Of a stretch of 64,000 nucleotides of DNA, positions 56,598-64,000 are shown piece after piece; positions within the stretch are counted from its first letter, which is position 1, and every line of letters starts with the position of its first letter. Origin of the DNA: Cupriavidus sp. D384 (GTDB taxonomy: Bacteria; Pseudomonadota; Gammaproteobacteria; Burkholderiales; Burkholderiaceae); the NCBI RefSeq assembly GCF_001652915.1, contig NZ_BBQI01000090.1, forward strand, positions 479,891 to 543,890. Direction: 5' to 3'. A program made the translations under genes and the position numbers. The notes beneath the pieces were generated by a model that saw only the letters and a program-made list of their open reading frames with translations, did no database searches and was not told the DNA's origin.

Positions 56598-57218
56598 TTA
56601 GTGCTTGTGCCCACAGTGCGCGTCGTGCACGTGATCGTGCCCGTGGCCGTGCGAATGGTCGTGGCCGTGACCATGACCATGGCTATGCCCGTGGTCATGC
56701 CCGTGATGCTCGTGGAACACTGCCTGGGCCGCCGCGTAGTCTTCGGCGAAGGTCGCGTCGTGGCCGTGCTTGTGGCCGCCGCCATAGGCGCCGGCCTCGG
56801 GCTCGAACGGCTGCTCGGCGCGCACGATCTGCACGCCCAGGCGCGTCAGCATATCGGCCAGCACCGGGTCGAATTCCAGGCGCAGGTAGTCGCGCCCCAC
56901 TTCCACCGGCGTATGGCGGTTGCCAAGGTGGTACGCCGCGCGCATCAGGGCCAGCGGATCGGTGGCTGTCACCTGCAGCACCGATTCCGGCGCGGCCTGG
57001 ACCTCGACGAAGGTGCCGTCCTCGGCCACCAGCAGGTCACCGCCGCGCAGCACGGTGCCGCGTGGCAGGAACAGCGCCGCCTCGGTGCCATTGTCGAGCG
57101 CCGCGCGCAGGCGGCTCTTGCTGCGGTCGCCGAACGGCAGGACCAGCTTGGGGGCGCGCCGCACCAGCACGGGGGCGATACCATGCGGCGCGGGCAGGAC
57201 TTTGTCGATCTTGATCAC
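56598..57218 (-). CDS. ureE: urease nickel metallochaperone UreE with His-rich tail
   Basis: UreE binds nickel and hands it to UreG. The 206-residue protein has an N-terminal peptide-binding domain (PFGDRSKSRLRAALDNGTEA, then FLPRGTVLRGGDLLVAEDG). The metal-binding domain contains AYHLGNRHTPVEVGRDYLRL, with the conserved His. The last 50 residues are extremely His-rich, in repeated HGHDH, HSHGHGH and HDHSHGH units ending AHCGHKH. This tail is longer than that of Klebsiella UreE and should store several nickel ions. Its stop is 6 bp before the DUF559 frame, and it starts 10 bp after ureC ends. Confidence 0.98.
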   Translation of the reverse strand: MIKIDKVLPAPHGIAPVLVRRAPKLVLPFGDRSKSRLRAALDNGTEAALFLPRGTVLRGGDLLVAEDGTFVEVQAAPESVLQVTATDPLALMRAAYHLGNRHTPVEVGRDYLRLEFDPVLADMLTRLGVQIVRAEQPFEPEAGAYGGGHKHGHDATFAEDYAAAQAVFHEHHGHDHGHSHGHGHGHDHSHGHGHDHVHDAHCGHKH

Positions 57219-57228
57219 GGCTTCGGCT

Positions 57229-58946
<1,718 letters not shown>

Positions 58947-58950
<4 letters not shown>

Positions 58951-59252
58951 AGCGCTCCCATGATCTTGCCGTTGAACCCATAGACGATGCGGTCGCCGTC
59001 CAGCGCCACAAGCTGCACCGTGCGCGACTGGCCCGGCTCGAAGCGCACCGCCGTACCGGCCGCGATATCCAGCCGGAAGCCGCGCGTGGCTTCGCGGTCG
59101 AACGACAGCGCCGCGTTGGTTTCATAGAAGTGGAAGTGCGACCCGACCTGCACCGGACGGTCGCCCGTATTTGCCACCGTCACGCCGACCGTGGCACGGC
59201 CCGCGTTCAGTTCGATCTCGCCGTCAAGCGGCATCAGTTCACCGGGAATCAT
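58947..59252 (-). CDS. ureB: urease beta subunit
   Basis: The 101-residue structural subunit begins MIPGELMPLDGEIELNAGR and contains VTVANTGDRPVQVGSHFHFY and FDREATRGFRLDIAAGTAVR. Its end reads VQLVALDGDRIVYGFNGKIMG. It packs with UreA and UreC in the trimeric urease. The stop overlaps the ureC start (ATGA), so the two are translationally coupled. The ureJ gene lies 21 bp upstream. Confidence 0.98.
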
Positions 59253-59273
59253 CGCCAGGCTCCTTTGCGGACT

Positions 59274-59927
59274 TCAGGCCACCAGCAGGCCGACGCCATA
59301 CAGCGCCACGCCCGCCCCGGCCACGCGCGCCATCCAGCCCGCATGGCGACGCAGGAACGCGCCCGCGCCGATACCCATCACGTGCAGCGTCATGGTGCTG
59401 ACAGCAAAGCCGCCGACATAGGCCAGCACGCCAGGCAGCGCCGCGGCGGTGGCAGGCAGCTCTGCCCCGTGCGCATAGCCGTGGAACAGCGCGAAGCCAC
59501 CGACGATGGCCATGCCGGACAGCGCCGACAGCCGGGCGCGCGCAGCCACCAGCAGGCCGATCACGAGCAGCGAGACGGCGATCATCGGCTCCACGGCCGG
59601 CAGCGTCACGCCGGCCAGTCCCAGCGCCGCGCCAACCAGCATCATGACGACAAAGGCCAGCGGCAGGCGCAGCATGTCCAGCTTCGATGCGCCCTGGCCG
59701 AAGGCGCCCTTTGGCGCGGCGATCAACGCGCTCCAGACGCCCACGGCGGCCATTGCCAGCAGGTGATCGGCGCCCGTGAACGGGTGCGCCAGGCCAGCGA
59801 ACAGGCTGGCGCCGACCGTGGCGGCATCGTGGCCGGGGTGGGCAAAGGCGGAAGCGGCTGCCAGCGAGAGCGTGGCGCCGGTCATGACGCGGGCGAGAGT
59901 CGGGCGTGCGAAGGTCGGGCGGTGCAT
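59274..59927 (-). CDS. ureJ: HupE/UreJ-family nickel permease
   Basis: The 217-residue membrane protein has a signal-like head and the HupE/UreJ motif HPGHDAATVGASLFAGLAHP-FTGADHLLAMAAVGVW, split here by a short dash for length. About six helices follow and the motif FALFHGYAHGAELP is near the end. Family members import nickel or cobalt, and UreJ genes are found in urease clusters. His residues near HPGHD, GADHLL and FHGYAHG are likely metal contacts. It sits between ureA and ureB, an interrupted but known order in this lineage. Import of nickel at the inner membrane would supply UreE and UreG. Confidence 0.94.
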   Translation of the reverse strand: MHRPTFARPTLARVMTGATLSLAAASAFAHPGHDAATVGASLFAGLAHPFTGADHLLAMAAVGVWSALIAAPKGAFGQGASKLDMLRLPLAFVVMMLVGAALGLAGVTLPAVEPMIAVSLLVIGLLVAARARLSALSGMAIVGGFALFHGYAHGAELPATAAALPGVLAYVGGFAVSTMTLHVMGIGAGAFLRRHAGWMARVAGAGVALYGVGLLVA

Positions 59928-59972
59928 AGGGTTGGTCCTCTTCTTGTTGAGCGTTCGGTTCGGTGATCGGAT

Positions 59973-60275
59973 TCAGACGATCGGGTGGTGCACGGTGACC
60001 AGCTTGGTGCCGTCCGGGAACGTGGCCTCCACCTGGATTTCCGGAATCATCTCGGCCACGCCATCCATGACGTCCTCGCGCCGCAGCACCGTGGTGCCCT
60101 CGTGCATCAGTTCGGCCACGGTGCGGCCGTCGCGCGCGCCTTCCATGATGGCGGCCGTGATCAGCGCCACCGCCTCGGGGTAGTTGAGCTTGAGCCCGCG
60201 CGCCCGGCGGCGCTCGGCCAGCAGGGCGGCGGTGAAGATCAGCAGCTTGTCTTTCTCGCGCGGAGTCAGTTCCAT
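59973..60275 (-). CDS. ureA: urease gamma subunit
   Basis: The 100-residue subunit starts MELTPREKDKLLIFTAALLAERRRARGLKLNYPEA in the standard way, quoted here by its ends MELTPREKDKLL and RGLKLNYPEAVAL. It continues with GRTVAELMHEGTTVLRREDVM, ending VTVHHPIV. The start at 60275 is fixed by this conserved head and the preceding GGAAAG; the frame above is not coding. It lies 55 bp after ureD and 45 bp before ureJ. Confidence 0.98.
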   Translation of the reverse strand: MELTPREKDKLLIFTAALLAERRRARGLKLNYPEAVALITAAIMEGARDGRTVAELMHEGTTVLRREDVMDGVAEMIPEIQVEATFPDGTKLVTVHHPIV

Positions 60276-60330
60276 GTTGGCTTTCCGTTCTGGTGTTCTT
60301 GTTGGCGTTTTGCGTCGGCGTAAGCGTCGT

Positions 60331-61212
60331 TCAGGTGGCCCAGAGCCGCAGCGGCCGGGCCGGCACGCCATGTATCGGCATGCGCAGGGCGTTCCAGCCA
60401 TCGATCATCAGGTGGCGCACCGCTTCCATGTCGCGGCCCAGCACGCGCAGCAGCAGCATCGACTGGCTTGCCGGCTGCCCGCGTCCTGCCAGGCAGGTCA
60501 CGCCGGCACGCAGGTCCGGGCGGTACGGCAACTGCTCGGCCAGCGACTCGGCCAGTTCCTGCGTGGCGCCCTGCCCCACGGCCCATAGCGTGCCGAGGAT
60601 GGACAGACCGTCCATACCGGCCAGCGCGCCACGCAATGGCGACGCGGCGTCGAAATGCGACTGCTCGATCCACAATGCGCGATCCGGGCCGGCAATGCGC
60701 GTATCGAGCCACAGCGAGCCCCGGGACCAATGCTCGCCCGATGCCAGCCGGCCCAGCACCACGGCGTCCCAGCCGATGGCGCTGCCGCCGGGCGCCACCA
60801 CCACGTCGGTGGCAATGCGCGCGCGGGCATCGTCGAACACGATGTTTTCCTGCGGCAGCCAGTCCAGCCTGGCGCCTTCGGCCACGTCGATACGCACCTG
60901 CTGGGCGGCGTCGCGGCCCTGCGACTTGTACCACTTGGTGGCGCCGGGCGTTGCCAGCACGGCATGCGCGCCAGCCTCGACGGCAATGTCGATATCGAGC
61001 AGGTCGCCGCCGGCCACGCCCGCCGGCGGGTGCAGCACCACGCCATGGCAGATCGCACCTTCCGGGTAGAGCGGCTTCTGCACGCGCAGCGGCCCCTCGT
61101 GGCGGCGCTCGACCATGGCAGTACGGCCCGCGCGCTCGGCAAAGCGCAGGCGCAGGCGGGCATGCCATGCAACGGGCATGGCGAGCGAGGAAGGAAAATC
61201 CGGATGACGCAT
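60331..61212 (-). CDS. ureD: urease accessory protein UreD (UreH)
   Basis: UreD forms the scaffold that binds apo-urease and accepts nickel from the UreF-UreG complex. The 293-residue protein carries ARLRLRFAERAGRTAMVERR, HPPAGVAGGDLLDIDIAVEA, TPGATKWYKSQGRDAAQQVR and ARLDWLPQENIVFDDARA, all family blocks. The start MRHPDFPSS at 61212 is chosen by family length; two further in-frame ATGs lie upstream (61275 and 61296), and none has a strong Shine-Dalgarno sequence. urtE ends 102 bp upstream, so the whole urt-ure block may share transcripts. Confidence 0.95.
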   Translation of the reverse strand: MRHPDFPSSLAMPVAWHARLRLRFAERAGRTAMVERRHEGPLRVQKPLYPEGAICHGVVLHPPAGVAGGDLLDIDIAVEAGAHAVLATPGATKWYKSQGRDAAQQVRIDVAEGARLDWLPQENIVFDDARARIATDVVVAPGGSAIGWDAVVLGRLASGEHWSRGSLWLDTRIAGPDRALWIEQSHFDAASPLRGALAGMDGLSILGTLWAVGQGATQELAESLAEQLPYRPDLRAGVTCLAGRGQPASQSMLLLRVLGRDMEAVRHLMIDGWNALRMPIHGVPARPLRLWAT

Positions 61213-61314
61213 GATGAAAAGGCAGGCGCGGGGGCGCGCGGAGGTATCCCACAGATCATAGCGCGCGGCCGCCATCACCGGAAGGCGAAGCGGCACGCAC
61301 GCCCTCGCCGGGGA

Positions 61315-62007
61315 TCACACCGCGATCAGTTCCCGCACGCCGTCCTGCTCCATCGTCGCGCCTGCGCCCTTGGCCACCACTTCACCGCGGCTCATCACCA
61401 CATAGTGATCGGCCAGATGGCGCGCGAATTCGTAGTACTGCTCCACCAGCAGCACGGTCATGCCGAACTCGTCCACCAGCAGGCGCAGTGCGCGGCCGAT
61501 GTCCTGGATGATCGACGGCTGGATGCCTTCGGTGGGTTCGTCCAGGATCAGCAGCTGGGGTTCGCTCATCAGCGCGCGGCCGATCGCCAGCTGTTGCTGC
61601 TGGCCGCCCGACAGGTCGCCACCCCGGCGCTGGCGCATGGTGCGCAGCACCGGGAACAGCTCGTAGATACGGTCGGGCACGCCGGCGGGCTTGCCGCGGC
61701 TGGCGGCACCGATCAGCAGGTTTTCCTCGACGGTCAGGCGCGGGAAGATCTCGCGGCCCTGCGGCACGTAGGCCAGACCGGCCGACACACGCTCGTACGG
61801 CGCCTTCTTCTCCAGCGCCTTGCCGTCCCAGCTGACGCTGCCGCTGCGCGTGGGCACCACGCCCATCAGGCATTTGAGCAGCGTGCTCTTGCCCACGCCG
61901 TTGCGGCCCAGCAGCGTGGTCAGCTTGCCGTGCGGCACTTCGAACGACACGTTGCGCAGGATATGGCTGCCGCCGTAGTACTGGTTCAGTGCATTGACCT
62001 GCAGCAT
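61315..62007 (-). CDS. urtE: urea ABC transporter ATPase UrtE
   Basis: The 230-residue ATPase has Walker A LLGRNGVGKSTLLKCLM, Q-loop region YVPQGREIFPRLTVEEN, signature DLSGGQQQQLAIGRAL and Walker B LLILDEPTEGIQPSII. The EGIQPSI ending is typical of LivF/UrtE branched-chain amino-acid and urea transporters. The start MLQVNALNQYYGGSHI is preceded by the stop of urtD, 2 bp away. It couples ATP hydrolysis to uptake through UrtB/UrtC. Its place directly before the urease genes identifies the urea branch. Confidence 0.95.
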   Translation of the reverse strand: MLQVNALNQYYGGSHILRNVSFEVPHGKLTTLLGRNGVGKSTLLKCLMGVVPTRSGSVSWDGKALEKKAPYERVSAGLAYVPQGREIFPRLTVEENLLIGAASRGKPAGVPDRIYELFPVLRTMRQRRGGDLSGGQQQQLAIGRALMSEPQLLILDEPTEGIQPSIIQDIGRALRLLVDEFGMTVLLVEQYYEFARHLADHYVVMSRGEVVAKGAGATMEQDGVRELIAV

Positions 62008-62009
62008 GG

Positions 62010-62858
62010 TTATCTTCCCAGGTAGGATTCGATCACGCGCTCGTCGCGCTTGACGGCATCGAGCGTGCCCTCGGCCAGCAGGCTGCCTTCGGCCAGCACG
62101 GTCACGCGGCCGGCGTCGCCAGCCAGTGCGGCCACGAACTCCATGTCGTGCTCCACGACCATCATCGAGCAGCTGCCGCGCAGGCTGTTGAGCAGCGCCG
62201 CAAGCTGCATGGTTTCCTCGTCGGTCATGCCGGCCACCGGCTCGTCGAGCAGCAGCAGTTGCGGCTGCTGCATCAGCAGCATGCCGATCTCCAGCCGCTG
62301 CTTCTGGCCGTGCGACAGCAGGCCGGCGGGCCGGTAGGCCTCGTCTTCCAGGCCGGTCAGCGCCAGCGTTTCCTCGATACGGCGATGGCCCTCGCCGGTC
62401 AGCCGCGCACGCAGCGACGACCACCAGCGCTTGTCGGCCTTCATCGCCAGTTCCAGGTTTTCCCACACCGCGTGCTGTTCGAACACGGTGGGCTTCTGGA
62501 ACTTGCGCCCGATGCCGGTCTGGGCGATCTTCGGCTCGGTCATGCGCATCAGGTCGATGGTCTGGCCCAGGAACACCCGCCCCGTCACGTTGGCGTTGCG
62601 CGGGCCGGTCTTGCCGGTGATGACGTCCATCATCGTCGTCTTGCCGGCGCCGTTCGGGCCGATCACGCAGCGCAGCTCGCCGTGGTCGATCGACAGCGAC
62701 AGCTTGTTCAGCGCGCGGAAGCCGTCGAACTGCACGGTCAGGTCCTCGACATAGAGGATGGGGCCGTGCGTGGTGTCGATAACCCCGGGTTCGACGATGC
62801 GGCCCAGGCCGGTGGCGTCTCCGTTCTCGGCCTGTTGCAGTCCCAGCGCGGCGTTCAT
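62010..62858 (-). CDS. urtD: urea ABC transporter ATPase UrtD
   Basis: The 282-residue ATPase has Walker A IGPNGAGKTTMMDVITG, the LivG-type extended loop TGIGRKFQKPTVFEQHAVWEN, signature LLSHGQKQRLEIGMLL and Walker B LLLLDEPVAGMTDEE. A Glu/Asp-rich head of about 35 residues precedes the domain. Such LivG-like paralogues pair with UrtE. Its start overlaps the urtC stop by 4 bp (ATGA) and its stop is 2 bp before urtE, so the three genes form a tight operon. Confidence 0.95.
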   Translation of the reverse strand: MNAALGLQQAENGDATGLGRIVEPGVIDTTHGPILYVEDLTVQFDGFRALNKLSLSIDHGELRCVIGPNGAGKTTMMDVITGKTGPRNANVTGRVFLGQTIDLMRMTEPKIAQTGIGRKFQKPTVFEQHAVWENLELAMKADKRWWSSLRARLTGEGHRRIEETLALTGLEDEAYRPAGLLSHGQKQRLEIGMLLMQQPQLLLLDEPVAGMTDEETMQLAALLNSLRGSCSMMVVEHDMEFVAALAGDAGRVTVLAEGSLLAEGTLDAVKRDERVIESYLGR

Positions 62859-64000
62859 GCGTTGCTCCCTTGTTGTGGCGCCACCACCGCTTCATCGGTG
62901 GCCGCCTCGATCTTTTCCGCGGCGGTGCGCTGGCCGCGCAGGCGGCGCACCAGGCCAACCACGCCGTCGGGCAGGTACAGCGTCACGAGCACGAACATCG
63001 CGCCCAGCAGGAACAGCCAGTACTCGGCAAAGTAGGCCGTGAACATGGTCTTGGCACCGTTCACCAGGAACGCGCCGACGATGGGCCCGATCAGCGTGCC
63101 GCGGCCACCCACGGCCACCCACACGGCCATTTCGATCGAGTTCGCCGGCGACATCTCGCCCGGGTTGATGATGCCCACCTGCGGCACGTACAGCGCGCCG
63201 GCAATGCCGCACAGCACGGCCGAGAACGTCCACACGAACAGCTTGTAGCCCAGCGGGTTGTAGCCCGAGAACATCACGCGCGTTTCGGCGTCGCGCACGG
63301 CGGTCACCACGCGGCCCAGCTTCGACGTGACGATGTAGCGGCAGGCAATGAACCCGGCCACCAGCGCCAGGAACGTCAGCACGAACAGGGCCGTGCGGGT
63401 CTGCGGCGCGGCCACGGCAAAGCCGGCGATGCGCTTGAAGTCGGTAAAGCCGTTGTTGCCGCCGAAGCCCGTCTCGTTGCGGAAGAACAGCAGCATCGCG
63501 GCATAGGTCATGGCCTGCGTGATGATCGACAGGTACACGCCCTTGATGCGCGAACGGAACGCGAAGAAGCCGAACAGCCACGCCAGCACACCGGGCAGCA
63601 GCACCACCAGCAGCAGCGCATACGGCAGGTGCTCGGTGCCGTGCCAGAACCACGGCAGCTCCTTCCAGTCCAGGAACACCATGAAGTCGGGCAGGTCGCT
63701 CTTGTAGACGCCCTCGCGGCCGATCGAGCGCATCAGGTACATGCCCATCGCATAGCCCCCCAGCGCGAAGAACAGGCCGTGGCCGAGGCTCAGGATGCCG
63801 CAGTAGCCCCACACCAGGTCCAGCGCGATGGCGGCCAGCGCAAAGCACATGATCTTGCCGAACAGCGTCAGCGCGTAGGCCGACAGGTGCATCGGATGGG
63901 TCTCCGGCAACACCAGCGCGCAGACCGGCACGCCGATGGCGACAACCACGGTCAGCAGCACCAGCAGCGTCCATACGCGGCCCGAGAACAGCGGCTGGGG
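62855..64000 (-). CDS. urtC: urea ABC transporter permease UrtC, partial (5' end outside window)
   Basis: The open frame continues past the right edge, giving at least 382 codons with no start in the window. It shows LivM-type permease features: FALAAIALDLVWGYCGILSL, GHGLFFALGGYAMGMYLM, ALYVPQVGIINPGEMSPANS and VAVGGRGTLIGPIVGAFLVN. It has about nine hydrophobic helices and a C-terminal tail of about 30 polar residues. It should form the membrane channel with UrtB. Its stop overlaps the urtD start. urtA and urtB are expected to the right of the window. Confidence 0.95.
   Translation of the reverse strand, partial: PQPLFSGRVWTLLVLLTVVVAIGVPVCALVLPETHPMHLSAYALTLFGKIMCFALAAIALDLVWGYCGILSLGHGLFFALGGYAMGMYLMRSIGREGVYKSDLPDFMVFLDWKELPWFWHGTEHLPYALLLVVLLPGVLAWLFGFFAFRSRIKGVYLSIITQAMTYAAMLLFFRNETGFGGNNGFTDFKRIAGFAVAAPQTRTALFVLTFLALVAGFIACRYIVTSKLGRVVTAVRDAETRVMFSGYNPLGYKLFVWTFSAVLCGIAGALYVPQVGIINPGEMSPANSIEMAVWVAVGGRGTLIGPIVGAFLVNGAKTMFTAYFAEYWLFLLGAMFVLVTLYLPDGVVGLVRRLRGQRTAAEKIEAATDEAVVAPQQGSNA

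Overview
The window is very GC-rich, densely packed DNA from a beta-proteobacterium of the Burkholderiales. The content fits a Cupriavidus/Ralstonia-type chromosome: heat-shock and haem genes grouped as grpE, hslR, hemH, hrcA, nadK and recN; orphan Bug/TctC receptors; a complete urease set beside a urea ABC transporter; and several CoA-linked acid-degradation genes. The genus is inferred from content and gene order. I found no rRNA, tRNA, CRISPR array, insertion sequence or prophage.

Layout. 1-12.0 kb holds a partial EamA transporter, DUF1841, an outer-membrane phospholipase A, a thioredoxin-like protein, grpE with a clear sigma-32 promoter, hslR, hemH, hrcA, nadK and recN. It ends with a secreted S8 protease preceded by a lipoprotein that resembles the protease's own prodomain. 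12.0-22.5 kb holds a rhombosortase (the likely processing enzyme for the GlyGly-CTERM tail of that protease), glnE, a YhdP-like giant envelope protein, a nitrilase-family amidase and tldD. 22.6-26.1 kb holds a methyltransferase, an aromatic-rich leader peptide with a complete attenuator in front of a DAHP synthase, and two small cytochromes c. 26.6-37.2 kb holds a MoxR/GNAT/VWA cluster, a LysR regulator facing a Bug receptor and an N-formylglutamate amidohydrolase, a Lys/Ser-tailed lipoprotein, an M14 carboxypeptidase with yaaA, a solitary PIN protein and an aminotransferase. 37.3-43.1 kb holds a GST, a 3-hydroxyacyl-CoA dehydrogenase, an enoyl-CoA hydratase, a phosphotransferase and a second Bug receptor. 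43.2-53.9 kb holds gamma-glutamyltransferase, a YfbK-like VWA lipoprotein with an ECF sigma factor and probable anti-sigma factor, a CAP-domain lipoprotein, a LysR regulator, an acyl-CoA dehydrogenase and a YfcG-like GST. 54.1-64.0 kb holds a 60-residue protein with an FNR-like cysteine motif, an XRE regulator, and the minus-strand urea block urtC-urtD-urtE-ureD-ureA-ureJ-ureB-ureC-ureE-(DUF559)-ureF-ureG.

How the parts work together. The urea block couples import (Urt), hydrolysis (UreABC) and nickel handling and active-site assembly (UreJ, UreE, UreD, UreF, UreG). A DUF559 endonuclease-fold gene has become part of it and is translationally coupled to ureF. The leader before aroG can be read directly as a classical transcription attenuator sensing Phe/Tyr/Trp supply. 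The lipoprotein, S8 protease and rhombosortase look like one secretion and processing unit. A family of CTCTCCC-type palindromes lies mostly between genes and has also invaded the 5' end of the DUF559 frame.
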